The notes: generated by a model from the letters alone, not told the origin. Counted from the first letter of the stretch, positions 39,710 through 52,232 are shown. The stretch: 64,000 bases of DNA from Axinella damicornis (GCA_963931865.1 OZ007505.1:5154824-5218823); one strand, 5' to 3'. Program-made: numbers and translations.

Positions 39710-42700
39710 TCACATGACCCGCAGGGATTGTGAGGCAACAAATGATTCGCCAGCAGGTAGAGTGAAGGGCTTGGAAACAAATCCAGCTTCAACGCACACC
39801 ATGTTGGGATACTGTGGGGTAGACAATGCAATTAGATCTAGGTGTACGGGAACTTATTAGCCTCCAGTGCTTAGTTAGGGCTGTGTGATAAGAGTGATAG
39901 CATTCACTGTATATTTATCACATTATGGTATGACTGTGAAGATGGATATTGTGATTACATATGAGTTCTTGTTTCTTGCTCAAAACTGTTCCTTAATTCT
40001 GCTATTTTGGTCCAGGTGAGTTTAATACCCTGGCGGGGAGGGAGACAAAATTATGCGTAAATTTCCGAGAATTCTGAATCACAAATGACCATCTCAGCTT
40101 AACAGTGATGTCACAACATATTTTTCATTCTGACGTAGTAGTTCGATCCGGCAGACGTTTCGCTGATAATCGGCAGTATCACACTAAGACTGTGCGTGAG
40201 GGTTAGTTGCCTAGTGTCATGCATGCATGCATGTGTATTGGATTCCAAACAGAGCACACCACAAATCTAATACATGGAATCCACTCACTTCATTGTCTCC
40301 GAAGTCACTCATTGCCTTTGCCTTCTCTGCCCAAGGATTCCAGACCACTGCATGAACAGGAGGAGAAGTACAGTCAATGTCTAACGGTTTAAGTAAGGTG
40401 TCTGGTGTCTAGTCACTGAAAGGTGAGTTAATTTTCCAAGTGAGTTGCACTGCATGGCTACATAGCTACCAGGAGTGTGGTTGCCACTTGCAAGGTCTTG
40501 AAAGTAAAGTCAGCTATTTGAATGGCTAGCCACCGACATCCAGGATATAATTTACATGCAGTACAGTGGAAGCAGTCTTACCAGTGTCAGGGAAATTTGT
40601 TTTCTTCAGGCAGATGCTCTTTCCGCCAGCCACATTTGTGATAACATGCTCCTTCACTGCATTCATGTATACACTGAAGAAAATGGCATGGAAAAGGAAA
40701 TGCAGTCAGTGATACAAACTGCACGAGTTTCATTCTATTACCAAGCCAGGAGTTTGTGCAGGCAGCATTCAGCTTGTGAACTAATGATCGGCCAGCTTTA
40801 CCAAATGAAAGGCCAGCTTTACCAAATAGGGACATACGTATGAATGGCTTAAGTACCGATAATGATACAACATCCCGTACAGATACATGAATGGGAAAAC
40901 AATGTCATTCCATGAAATTCTAATTTCAAGTTCCATAAATATATCTCGGTTGTGTTCAGTTAAAGATTTCTCTCACCAAGCAAAAAGTGATACTACTTAC
41001 CTGTCAGTAAATTGTGTCACAGTCTTTAGTTCATTGTGCTCCTGTTTCACTAGCCCATCGTCAGTCTGGAGGGAGGGAGGAGGAGCAGTAGAGAGAAGGG
41101 AGGAAGGAGTAAGAGCTGAGAATAGGAGGGAAGGGGGAGAGAGGACAAACAGATACATGTGGGTGGGGGGAGGGGCGTGAACGTAGGAGGGGGTGGAGGG
41201 AGAGTTAAAATCTAGGAGGGAATCTTTCCATGTCTTCTTTCCATGTCTTCTCTCCCTTTTCTCATCTGAAAGCAAAACTAGAAGTGCTCAGCAGAGCATG
41301 TACCCCGTGCACTACTTTGACATGATATAGGTATAGGCCTGCTGCTGATTTGTAATACAGCATGCGTGATGAGATAGCTTGGCCTCAAACTGCTGATATT
41401 TGTGTGCTCCACAGACAGACCGACAGAAACAAACCGATCACATGCGCACGGGGTAATAACCTTCATGCAGTCTTCTGAGTTCACAATCATTACAAACCTA
41501 CTCTTAAGCCAGACTGTACTGGTGGTACGTAGTAGATAAAATATGTTCTTTTCATGTAGTGCAAAATACTTACACTGTTTTTATGGATCAGATGTTTGTC
41601 ACATTGTGGAGTTATGAAGCTGTGTGATATACAACCTACCTTATCCACATACCCCAGCCCACTCAGGCCAGAGATGGTGGTCTTGGTGACATCAGGAAGT
41701 CGGAAATAAGTGTGCAGCAGACATGTAAACTCAAATGGTGTGCTTTCTGGAGAGGAAGCAGATCACTGCATGGTTTCACATGCTCTGTGTTAGATAGCTA
41801 AGATTCTGGCATCCCCAGACAATATTCTCAGCTGTACTGTGTACTGAATACGTACAGGTATGAATACATGTACTGTAGTCGTGCATTATTAAGCACATGT
41901 ACGCACCTAACATTCCCACAGAAAGGAAATATGTGCCTAATAATTAGAGGTGTGCTTAATTTAGAATAGCAAATGCACTTCAAATGACCATTGAGGTCCT
42001 TAGCTGAAGTTGACTCTGTGTACAGAGTGACTACTACACAATTACGTACCATTGAGGTCCTTAGCTGAAGTTGACTATGGGTACAGAGTGACTACTACAC
42101 AATTACGTACCATTGAGGTCCTTAGCTGAAGTTGACTCTGTGTACAGAGTGACTACTACACAATTACGTACCATTGAGGTCCTTAGCTGAAGTTGACTAT
42201 GGGTACAGAGTGACTACTACACAATTACGTACCATTGAGGTCCTTAGCTGAAGTTGACTCTGTGTACAGAGTGACTACTACACAATTACGTACCATTGAG
42301 GTCCTTAGCTGAAGTTGACTATGGGTACAGAGTGACTACTACACAATTACGTACCATTGAGGTTCTTAGCTGAAGTTGACTATGTGCACAGAGTGACTAC
42401 TACACAATTACGTACCATTGAGGTTCTTAGCAGCAAACTCTGTGACAAGAGTGTCGGCTTTCACCGTGACTGTGTACCGCACCTCAAACCTATGTATAAG
42501 AGCAGAGAGGATGAAATCAGCTTGTGAATACAGCATATTCAATATAGTTAAGAGAAGGTTGTTGGCGCAACCCTTGATTTTACAGTTTGGGGGTTGCAGA
42601 TGGACATTAAAAGGGCTGGTCATTTGATCCCCTAACTGTACGTAGCTGTGACCAGGACTACCACTACACAGTAGACCTGCACATACACACAAGAAGTGGC

Positions 42701-44872
42701 ATATGGGCTTCTGTACTGCTCTACAACAATCTACACTGCTCTATCCTGAGAGGCGTCCAAGTGGGATGGAGTTCAGGTCCAATCTAGCCCTAGACCCTCT
42801 ACAGGGCTGCTCACATGCACGCAGCTTGACATGCTGTTAAACAGCCAGTGACCTTGTGACCATCGCAAACTACCATACATACATGCACACACACATATCC
42901 TACTTGTTTCCACTCCACATCCTCCTTGTGTCCTCGGTGTCACGCAGGCAGAATACAGCACTGACATTGCCATCTTCATCCTACACAAGAAATATTGTAC
43001 AAGGTGTTGAACGATAATTTCATCCTCCAAGGAGAGGGCTGTGCTGAGGTTTGGTGAACCTACAAAAACGAGTAACACCAAGCGCAGCACAGGATTGATC
43101 CCAGATGGCAAATACTCGTTACAGCAATAGACAACAGTATGCAAACTAGCGGACAACTTGCATGGTATATTAGCAAGTGGTGTAGGTAACCTCTTAGGGA
43201 TATTGCAAGGGATGAAAGGTGTGATGTGGGGATCCCTGGCTAGCCTCATTCCAGGCCTGCACACATACTATCTTCACTCAAGGTTCACCTTGGTCGGTCC
43301 ACTTGCGAGCTGCCACTTGGAGATTCTGGCAAACCCATGTTGTGGTCCCAGATCCCAGGGACCAAAGCAGGCTGCAGGGAAGAACACACAGTGCTAGGCG
43401 AGCAATTCATCATTGGCTTGTAGATATCAGGTTACGGGTCTCACCCACCCTAACTATTGAACACACAAAGTTACTTGCTTATAATATGGGGTGTGCTTTG
43501 TTTGGAAGCCGAACACCTCCAGGGATTCCAACTGTGTAGGACTTCTGGTTTGAAACCCTACACATAGGCCTAAGTAGCAGGCCTTCTTCACCACCTGGAG
43601 CTTTTTTGATCGCTTGCAGTATGTGTAAGGAGGGAGGAGGCCTGGGAGATCATGCTACATACCACATGACGTCAGGCAGATAGAGGGAATATATGTTAGG
43701 GGCAGTGCCCGACTGCAAATATGCAACATGGTCATGCATTTGGACAGCAAGTTACCACGAGCTTCCCACAGGTTAGGCCACGAGTGTGCCCCCGTGCTAG
43801 CAGGTACTCAACACCCGCATGAATTGTGACAGAATGAGAGGAAACAGAATTCACCTTAAACCGAACTCTAGACCTAAGGCTTCTGATAATCAGTCAGACC
43901 CCCTTACTACCCCACAGTGTAGTCTGGGGGTCTGAGCTGACACCAGTTGATTCTTTCTCTCCCATGACGTGACACGAAGGAGATGCATGCAGCATCAATG
44001 CAACGATGCATGCAAGGATGGTGATGCCACTCACGAAATACTACGGGGATACCTCCCCTCACCGCCTTCTTGTTGTCAAAGACAGCGTTTGCGCTGCATG
44101 GGGAGGGAGGAGGGTCAAGAGGAGAATGAACAATAGAAGTGTAGAAGGGTCCACCTACACCACACTCACAAGAGGATGGACAATAATTATTCAATACTTC
44201 GACATACTTTGCAGCAATGTAAGCATAGTCCTTATTTACAGTATGCAAGCTGGAGTGGTGCCTGGTAATGGCACTAAATATACACCATGCAGGTATATGT
44301 GGCACTTTCCCCAGAGGAAAGGAATAGTTTGGAGCTCGCTCTGGCGCCATGCAGAGTATAAGTAAAATTTTGTGCTCATGTTTCCACTGGTACCTAAGTA
44401 AGTTACTTTTGGTAGGCGCAACTAAACTTGTTTTCTTTTCATGTTAACTATAGACAGTGAGTACCAATATCTAGACAGAACACCCAAGAAGTGGTATGTA
44501 GACCCTACATATGCTTCTCCTTACCTGACAAAGATCATCTCAGTGCCATCGTGAATCCATGACTGTAGAGTAGCACCTACACATAGGGGGAGAGTGATGT
44601 ACAGCTGTTTGAACGTGCCGGTGTTGGTCTTGGATAAACGTTCAGTGTACACGTTCTGTATGGTTGCCCAACTGCTGACTACTGTAGTTGTGCAACCAGA
44701 TATCCTGGTCATCCAGTTGTGTAATGAACTACAGCATGGATCTTTGCGCTAGGCCAGGGGCATGTTCTGTTCATTCTGATCGCAATGCATGGTGCACATA
44801 ACATAGGCGTAGCACGCGGTCCGGCTGGTCCGGTTTTAGCCGGACCACTTTTCAGTGCTGAATTTTTTTTTT

Positions 44873-44910
<38 letters not shown>

Positions 44911-46126
44911 ACTCACGATCGAACGCACTCTCGCAGCTTCGACGAACCATAGGGATGACAAACACGGCTACATCGGCGCACGATGATGTAGCTACTACGC
45001 GTGCTATATGCGCGTGGCAAAGAGACTTCCATGGTGAGGTAGCAAGGTCCATGTCCATAGGCCTGCTTCTGCATGCACGACATACCAAGAACACCTCCAT
45101 TACTGACTTGCAAAGACCCCACAAGAGTGATTCCTGACCCTCTTAAAAGGTTAATAAAAATTTTCCGCGCTTCGCGCGGGAGGCGGCTAGACTACTAGTA
45201 CTAAGCCACACTTCAGAGCCGGACCAGCGGCGGATGCGCTCCTACGCCACTGCATAAGGCCAATGTTTGAGTTAAGTAGTATGTCATAAGTATCTTGGGC
45301 TAGGAATGAGATATGAGGCTGGGAATTGCACCATTGTGATCAGCATTAATAGAGCTTTAAAATAATGCCCGTTTTGCTGTAGGTTGAATTTTGACCCAAC
45401 TCATTAAAAAACCATGGATTATAGCCTTAGGTTGTGTGTGATTTTTGGCAAAAATGTGACCAATATTAAAAGTCATTATTATGACATCAGTTGAAGGTTC
45501 TTTTTGTGCTGATCACAATGGTGCAAATCCCAGCTTCGTATCTCGTTCCTAGCCCAAGATACTACTTAGCTGGCAACTCCATATAGAAAATACATGTTGT
45601 ACCTATCCACGCATTTGAATGAGATATGAAGCTCGGATGATCAAAGTAGAATTATGTGCTACATTGAAATAAGGGTACGTGCTCAGTACGTCATACCTGA
45701 TCAATACTGCCATTAGCAAGCTGTACTACAATATTGCCTCCCAAAATGGCGGCACAAGTGTCAGTATACCGAAGTACATGGACTTGTATAAAATGTACAC
45801 TCGGGTTGGTTGGGTCACCATACATCTCATGATCAGGCGCAGGCGCTCCTGTACTCTTGCGTACTAGCTTCAAATGGGATCAGCAGTGGGTTATGTTTTG
45901 ACATGACTGAAACAGAAAGCGAGCACGTCCTGGACTGTTTACAAGTAATTTCTAGATCAGCACAACACACATGTCATAAACAAACTGTTGTAGCTTGCTT
46001 GAAGAATGGCTTCCTTTTAAATGCAAAATGCATTACTAGTCTGGACTACTGCTTACCGTGCAGGTTAACTACTGCCTTGTTCTTGTCATCTCTGCAAATC
46101 TCAACAAGGTCCAGTTGGGCAGCCAT
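39710..46126 (-). CDS. Glucose-6-phosphate 1-epimerase (hexose-6-phosphate mutarotase), complete
   Basis: Eleven exons in transcript order: 46126-46057, 44576-44525, 44093-44035, 43371-43289, 42980-42904, 42489-42416, 41746-41640, 41065-41001, 40673-40582, 40347-40289, 39811-39710. All are GT-AG and in phase; 840 nt, 279 aa, the usual family length. Motifs: MAAQLDLVEICRDD at the start; HGATLQSW; KKAVRGGIPVVF; PQHGFARISKW with the catalytic His; FTCLLHTYFRLPDV; FPDTVVWNPWAEKAKAM; and YPNMVCVEAGFV with the catalytic Glu of the yeast YMR099C family. The enzyme interconverts alpha and beta anomers of glucose-6-phosphate in the cytosol. The exon ending at 42416 runs straight into a 61-bp tandem array that copies its 3' end. 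It shares a short divergent promoter with the ADAL gene. Confidence 0.93.
41989..42415. repeat. Seven 61-bp repeats starting at an epimerase exon end
   Basis: Units start at 41989, 42050, 42111, 42172, 42233, 42294 and 42355; the eighth start, 42416, is the exon end itself. Units alternate between 'ctctgtgtaca' and 'ctatgggtaca' variants, a 122-bp higher-order repeat, and the unit nearest the exon differs slightly. On the minus strand each unit carries TTCAG|CTAAGGACCTCAATG|GTACGT, that is, a near copy of the exon end with acceptor and donor signals. Confidence 0.95.
44802..45252. mobile_element. MITE with GGCGTAG termini and 5-bp duplication (451 bp)
   Basis: Ends CATAGGCGTAG and CTACGCCACTG, flanked by CATAA on both sides, with subterminal 'gtccgg' copies. 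It contains a 34-nt G tract (44875-44908) and a ccgcgcttcgcgcgg palindrome. In epimerase intron 1. Confidence 0.82.
45290..45563. mobile_element. MITE with about 50-bp inverted ends
   Basis: The left arm GTATCTTGGGCTAGGAATGA and the complement of the right arm GTATCTTGGGCTAGGAACGA continue in parallel to 'gcaccattgtgatcagca'. No coding capacity. Related to 37940-38185. The target duplication is unclear. Confidence 0.8.
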
Positions 46127-46255
46127 CGTGAAGTACAGTGCAAGTGAGGTTCAAAGTACACGTTTACGGGAATTTACAAGAGTGACGATGCGTGGACAAT
46201 AACCACGTGGAGTGCCCCTAACGAGTGTGAAGGTGGATGTGTGGCTAACTGAGAA
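46127..46255. promoter_or_regulatory. Short bidirectional promoter, epimerase/ADAL
   Basis: Only 129 bp separate the two divergent start codons. The interval contains an E-box palindrome CCACGTGG at 46203-46210. No TATA box is seen. Shared control of the two metabolic genes is an inference from spacing. Confidence 0.6.
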
Positions 46256-49200
46256 ATGTCTGGCGCAGCGTATGCCACCTCTCCTGTCGGTGATAGTACT
46301 ACCAATGAGAAGCTATTAAGCTTCTGCAAGAGACTACCAAAAGTGGTAAGTCACTGTTAGGCATAAAGTAGTCCTCACTTTCTCCAGCACGTGATCACTT
46401 TTTTCAGGCACTCATTTCTGATTCTGAACTAGCTAATTCTGAACGCAATACTTCAAGATTTTCACCAACCAGGGTACACTAACACGATGTGTTGAGACTC
46501 TGCTCTGCGGCAGTTTAGCACATGCCTAATTTGTTTTGAACCTTCATCATCTCATGCTGTCTCTCGTTTCAGGAGTTACACGCCCACCTGAATGGGTCCA
46601 TTAGTGCCGCTACGATGCAGAAGTTGCTGAAAAAGTATGTGGACAAGATTTCTCAGTGTGCTCAGGGGGAAGGAACAGCCATCCCAGAGGTGTGGCAAAC
46701 AACCATCGCCAAGGGAGAGAGGAGAACCCTGGATGAGTGAGTCATGTCTACTTCTAGTAGGCTCGTTCCCAGGCCCACACGCGGAACGCGGAAGTGGGCC
46801 TGGTGACACATGGCAAAATTCCCGTATGTGCTGAGCTCAGCAGTCTTGATTTCGGGTAGGCGAATTGCGTTCGTCCATTGCCAATTACTGCGTAGTAATT
46901 ACATTATTTATCCCGTGAAAAGTGTAGCCATTTCAGGGTTTCATACAGGATTTTTTGCTGGGGGGGGGGGACACATGGCAACCCATTCAAGCCCATGAAA
47001 GGGGGGTACCATATATTAAATGCTGCCGGAGGAAGTGCATAGAGGTGTGTAGTGCTGATCAGTCTGCGCGAAGCGCGGAAATTTTTTTTCGCCTTCATTT
47101 TTCACTTCTCAGGATGGGCTCTCGTGGCACCTTCGCGCTTTGCACTGCAAGTTCCAGATGTACGAGGATTGCAGGTCCCAGGCCTGCCAGGGCCACCATG
47201 AGCTTCTTCCTTGCTCAAATTTCGCTCACAAACGTAATACGTACGTACACAGAGGGGTATACTAGATCGTGGTCTCGTTCCCAAGCAGTTTTGTTTCAGG
47301 CAATGCACGATATTGCGAGCTGAGGAGGCCAGGCCAGGAGTTGCAACATAGCGGCAGCAAGTTAGTAAGGAGGAAAATAAAAAGATCCGCCACTGCTTAT
47401 ACTGCTGCATGTCCAACCAGTTTAATATTAAATTTATAATATTATTGTCTTCTGTTTTCTGGGGGGGGGGGGGGGACTTCACCTGGGGGGGGGGAAATCC
47501 CAGGGCGCCCCCCCCCTCTGTATGAAACCCTGCATTTGATAAAATCGCTGTTGTAGCCTTCAAGACTCGCCCTCTGGTCGCTCCTTGGCAAGGACTTTCT
47601 ACTTAACCATCACCAACATCCAAGTAAGGAATGTAATCACTTACGCAATTATGCTGACTGAGCACATATGGGAATTTTGCCAAGTGTCACCAGGCCCTCT
47701 TCCGCGTTCCGCGTGAGGGCCAGGGTACGAGGCTATACTTCTAGTGTGTGTTCCAAGGGAGATAAGAAATGAGAATCAAAGCTAGGCTAAGTGTAGGTAG
47801 CATGTTTGCCGGAAACAATACAGATTGAAAGTGAAGTGAAGTGGTGAAGCGAAGTGATGCATGAATATATATTAAATGATTAAATGGTGGGTTTGCTAAG
47901 AAGTTGTCTTATTTCCTTTGGAACATGTTGCTATTTTTAATGCACTCTGTGCAAGACCTCACGAGCACATAATGACATAAAGAGTGGATGGAAGGGAAGG
48001 AACGTGCAATGACCACGCAAAGGATTAATTAAGTCAATGACCACGCAAAGGATTAAGTTTGAAATCTGGTAGTCCCGTTACTATTTTTTAACTCGCACGT
48101 GTATGGAGACTTCATGAAGGATGACTACTAGAGGACAGAGAAAAGCCAGTATTGAGACCCCGTTGAGAGTGAAGTGGAGGAAGGGCATAGTGACAGACCT
48201 TGAGAAAGCTCTGTATGGTGAAGTAGAGCCGCTTCACAGCCAGGTGGGTGTCTCAACTAGTGAAAAAAATGTCCCCTTTGGCTTTTCTGGAGTTGATGAC
48301 TGCTGGGAAACATATCCTGCAGTGCTTGCAGACTCCCTTTTAGTGATCATTGGCTTTGGCGCCTTGCTGTATTTAGTCAATGTCATCAAGGAAAAACAGC
48401 GATACACCTGCGTGCTTAACGCGACTTCTGTGGAATTCCCTTTCCTCCGCTCTTCACGTCATTGTGCACTCTTGGTAGGGGAGATAACTTTCCATGAGAA
48501 ATAGCACCACTGAAGTGTAGCCTTGTCCCGAATTGGGTTCATGTACAGTCGGCGTCAACGAAAAGTTTATGTTCCGTTTTGTACTATGATCGCTGGCGTG
48601 TCTGTAGCTTACTTGTAAGAAGTGAAATGCTTAAGCTGTAAATATCCTAGCTGCAGCAGCAGCTATGGCTACTGTCCCTATCTTCTCGCCCATGACCACA
48701 GACTTTTATGGACAAAGATTTTTGTTTTCTCATGCTCTACAAGACGTGACTCACAGAGCAGGGCTGATGAACAATCTCTTTGTTAGCTGTTAAATACTTG
48801 GAGCAGGGCTGAGGAACGATATCTTTGCTAGATGCATGCTGAATACTTGGCTAAGCAACATGGTCACTTGGGGGGTGTCGGGGTGGCTTCCGTGGAGGGG
48901 GTGGAGTGACGTCTGTACACTTTTGGGAGGGGCACTTTACGTGCTAACCAAAGAGGTGGTCGGGATGCTGGGTAATAGTGTAGGCCATGATGAATTGTGC
49001 TAGCAATAACAGGCCTAGTATAGTTCAGGGTCGGGTAGCTGGGTTAGCTGGGTAGCTGGGGTTATCTGGGTAGCTGTCCAGGGCAGTCACTCTGAGACTT
49101 TGGCCATGTACGTGCACAACTGGCGTGCCGGGGGCTGAGCCAAAGGAGATTGTGGTGGGAGGAGTGAGGAGTGTGAAGAGGTCTGGTTTGTTTTGGGCTG

Positions 49201-51431
49201 GTCATGACGGAAGTAGGGGGAAGTTATGGGGGTGTTTTGGTGAAAACCTTGTAAGGAATCATCTGTGGTATATGTCACCTGAGATCACCTTGTATGTACC
49301 TGGTCACTGGCAAATTTGCACATCAGTTGTGGAGAAGGAAGATGTTTGACCTTCAAAGCACTTGCTGCATCCTAGTCTCTTTGATCTTCTCCTAACAGCT
49401 GCCTTGATTACTTCTTAAATAAACTGTCTGAGCTGTAAAAATCACTTCAAAAATGAATGAGATATATTTATGCACCAGCAAAGCTCTCCTGCTGTACTGT
49501 ATTAGCCCTACTGTTTTATGGACGAAGCTTTTTGTTCTCTCATGTTCCACCAGAGGTGACTCAAAGGGGGAACCCTCTCCAGCCCAAGGGCCAAAGTATT
49601 TCAGGTACTGCAGTATGATTGCAATAGGCAGTGGTGGTGGGTGGTAGTTGTAATATATACCTGATCCTCCACGATCGACCAGCAATCACCTCAGTGCTGC
49701 CGCTAGCTCCTCCTAGCCGCACGTCTGTGATGCTTCGGGAACTGCTGTCAGACTCTTACGGAACCTCTGATAATACCAACATGAATGGACACAAAAACCT
49801 GAAGTACAAGAAGGACAAAGTGACATGACTTACATGTATACAATGTACATAAAACTCCTAGATGAAATACCATACCTAGAGTGAATATGGTTCACACATT
49901 AGCGCCTACCAACACTAACATGACAATAATTCCCAGCACATTAACACATATACTACAGTAGTGGTACACTTACGTTCTTCCACATAGTTGCTGCACTACA
50001 GTCTGCAGAATACCACATTTTGGGCTGAGTAGTACTTTGATCAGGCACTGCAGTGAATATACTGCCTTGTAATTGTAGCCACATCCTGGGAATATATAGC
50101 CACATCTTTAGAATAATCATATCCTTGGAATAGTCACATCCTTGGAATAGCGTACACTCACCTTGCTGAATGCTGCAGGGTGCACACCCTTCAGATGTGC
50201 TTTGAGGTTTGTCGGAAGCTTTCCAAATAATTTCAGTGATGCAAACTTTGTCCCCCTGAACCACCTGGCAAATGCTTTTGCACTTCGTACTTGAAATGCT
50301 CCCAAACAGGACTTCGTCGTGGTCTCCCAGTTGCCTAGAAGTGGGAGATATAGTCGCTGCAGAGGTTGATGGTTGTTGACCTGTGATGCCCTCAATCGGA
50401 TCAGATTCCATAGCTTCGTCTCTTTGTTGAAATGTTGTTGAGTGCACGCGTCACGGTCGTCGTTGACTACCCTGGGGATAACAATAGTTCTGAAAGGACA
50501 ATATCATGCTGTCAACCTCAAGTAGACACTTCACAAGAGAAACTAGCTGTAGATACGGGACTGGACGGGCACCGTCGTTGTCAAAGTTGCTCTGTGATTG
50601 CACCGTCCACACGCTGTTCGAGTCTGTTATTTCCTGCGTAGACCACACCTACGGGCACTCCTCTACGCAGGAGAATCGCTGAAAGAGCCGAACATGGAAC
50701 TTCAAATGGTCCCACCATGGACTCAATGGGCATGCGGATGGTGTGGATACCGACAGTGGTTACGGTGCCCGTCTAGTCCGTATCTTCAGGTGGTTTCTCC
50801 TGTGCTCAGTATATAGACTGAGTTCAAGGGAGGATTTTGTTTTCATATACGTAAAGGCCTTTGGGTTCCAGGCCTTCATCAACTGCTTATGTATCTATAA
50901 CTTGGAGTTTTAGTTAACTTGAACAACATGTGGTGCTCATGCAAGGAATGTGCATATATGCATTTGTGACGAAGTTACTGGTAGAAGAGTGATTTTGCTT
51001 GCACAATTATAAGTATGTGTTGTTCTCTCCTTCTGCAGATGTTTTTCAATGTTCAAGATCATCCACACTGTTGTTGACGATGAAGAAGCTGTTGCCATGG
51101 CAAGTAACATACTGTGATGAACTGCTAACTGCTAAGTTGTGAATATGCAATGTGGTGGTCCACGTAATCATATGCAATATGACTGTGAAATCATTAGTAA
51201 TATAGCCAGTGGCATAAGACTTGTGGTTTAGTGGTTGGAAGGTCTTGTGGTTTCAATCTTACCTACCTAGATTCCAGATTTTTGCCGTGGAATTTAATAC
51301 CCATTGCCTTGTTGGTTATATACCCTCCTTCACTTCCATGAAGGCTGCACGTGATGTTGTGGAAGACTTCTCGGCAGATGGAGTGGTGTATCTGGAACTG
51401 AGATCAACGCCAAGAGCCAACCCCAAAACCG
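46256..51431 (+). CDS. ADAL: Adenosine deaminase-like protein (ADAL/MAPDA), first four exons
   Basis: Exons: 46256-46345, 46573-46736, 51039-51099, 51344-51431 (403 nt), in phase throughout. LPKVELHAHLNGSIS carries the HxH metal ligands of the deaminase fold; GERRTLDECFSMFKIIHT and DFSADGVVYLELRSTPR follow the ADAL pattern. ADAL enzymes hydrolyse N6-methyl-AMP to IMP. Intron 3 is a GC-AG intron: the exon ends ATG|GCAAGT, the usual form of such donors, and this choice keeps the frame. The remaining two thirds of the protein (second His, Glu and Asp ligands) are not found before the window end. The block of transposons from about 52 kb seems to occupy intron 4, so that intron would exceed 12.5 kb. 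Confidence 0.88.
46758..47735. mobile_element. Long TAGCCT-family element (978 bp) with 9-bp duplication
   Basis: Ends TAGGCTCGTTCCCAGG and CAGGGTACGAGGCTA, flanked on both sides by identical TACTTCTAG. The two arms pair over about 90 bp (46758-46840 and 47650-47735, including ggaattttgcca and cgcggaacgcgg). It holds the nested MITE 46934-47532. It is the only long member seen and lies in ADAL intron 2. Confidence 0.85.
46934..47532. mobile_element. MITE with CAGGGTTTCAT termini (599 bp), nested
   Basis: Ends CAGGGTTTCATACAGGA and CTGTATGAAACCCTG, flanked by CATTT on both sides (5-bp duplication). It contains two G-rich runs near its ends and a gcgcgaagcgcg palindrome. Same family as 34094-34346. 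Confidence 0.87.
47745..51038. other. Remainder of ADAL intron 2
   Basis: Contains an unassigned 127-codon ORF (48121-48504, + strand) with one hydrophobic segment (about residues 68-86), no recognised domain and no splice support. A diverged direct repeat of about 60 bp occurs at 48700-48760 and 49510-49565 ('ttttatggac.aag..tttt'). GGGTAGCTG repeats lie at 49036-49077. The right part holds a decayed BED-finger-like ORF. Confidence 0.4.
50117..50410 (-). pseudogene. Decayed BED-type zinc-finger remnant (hAT-like?)
   Basis: On the minus strand one frame reads STKCKSICQVVQGDKVC and the next frame reads LPTNLKAHLKGVHPAAF. Together these give the C-x-x-x-C ... NLxxHLxxxHP pattern of a BED finger, with a frameshift between. 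The upstream start MESDPIEGITGQQPSTS fits a transposase N-terminus. No transposase core is seen. Confidence 0.35.
51221..51280 (+). mobile_element. Possible SINE head fragment in ADAL intron 3
   Basis: A box A-like TGGTTTAGTGGTTGGAAGG and a weak box B-like TGTGGTTTCAATC resemble the tRNA-derived head of the SINE at 52013-52232. Short and degraded. Confidence 0.3.
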
Positions 51432-52012
51432 GTGTGTATGTAGGTCGTGTTTGTTTGTCTGTGATCGTCCACTGATGGTGGTTACCTGATCACACATGGA
51501 TTTTACTGATGTGTGAACTTTTCTGTCCTGAAGTAAAAACTTAAGCACTGAAGCAGTGCTTTTAGTGTCAGCTGAGGTTGGAATGCGAACGTAGTCTTGG
51601 AGGGAAAAGAGTTGCTTGGTGACCATAGTCATGCACGTCGTGTGTTGACATGCATGTCTTACATGGACACATATACCGTATAATTTTTGTGTTGAAAATC
51701 TTTGGTGTGACAATTATTCATCTTGAAAAATTTTAGCAAACTGCAGTGATCGAACCGAATTTTTTTTTTCACGATTCCAACTTGCTGTACTTACCCTTCA
51801 TTCACTAACACGCCGACCCAGCTTCTTCGGTAAAACTCGAGCTGCTTCGGACCCACGAAGGTCGTGACAAATGCAAGTGCTTTCCTATTCCGGTCCCCTA
51901 CTGTTTTGAACTTGTTGACTCAAGATGTCGTAGTAGTTGCGTCACTTTCGGCCGTTTCGGGAAACGACGTCGCTTTCGGGCTCCATTTTGCCATGTGTTG
52001 CGGTACTCAAAG

Positions 52013-52232
52013 TTTTTTTTTTTTTTTTTTTTTTTTTCTTTTTCTTTAGGAACATTTCCCCAGATGGGCAGGATTGGCAGAAAGCAATTTAATGCTTATT
52101 TGAAGCCTCTCCTGGGAAGGGAAACCAGAAAGCCTGGAGAAAAACCCTTCCTAGGCGCAACTGGTGGGACTCGAACCTGTGGCCTCTCACACCACAGTCA
52201 AGTGCTTTAACCACTAGGCCACACAGTCACCC
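52013..52232 (-). mobile_element. tRNA-derived SINE with poly(A) tail
   Basis: Read on the minus strand, box A (TGGCCTAGTGGTTAAAGC) and box B (GGTTCGAGTCCC) are canonical and correctly spaced. The body continues about 120 bp to an A-rich tail (25 T on the plus strand, 52013-52037). No clear target duplication. Confidence 0.88.

Noticed and set aside
44871..45137. Glycine-rich and proline-rich ORFs
   Set aside because: Translations of a poly(G) tract within the GGCGTAG MITE.
47557..47622. Exon-like ORF segment with acceptor and donor (LQDSPSGRSLARTFYLT)
   Set aside because: It lies inside the 978-bp TAGCCT-family element and does not fit the ADAL phase or homology.
48121..48504. 127-codon ORF in ADAL intron 2
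   Set aside because: No recognised domain, no splice partners, and ORFs of this size are expected by chance in a 4-kb intron; kept only as a note.
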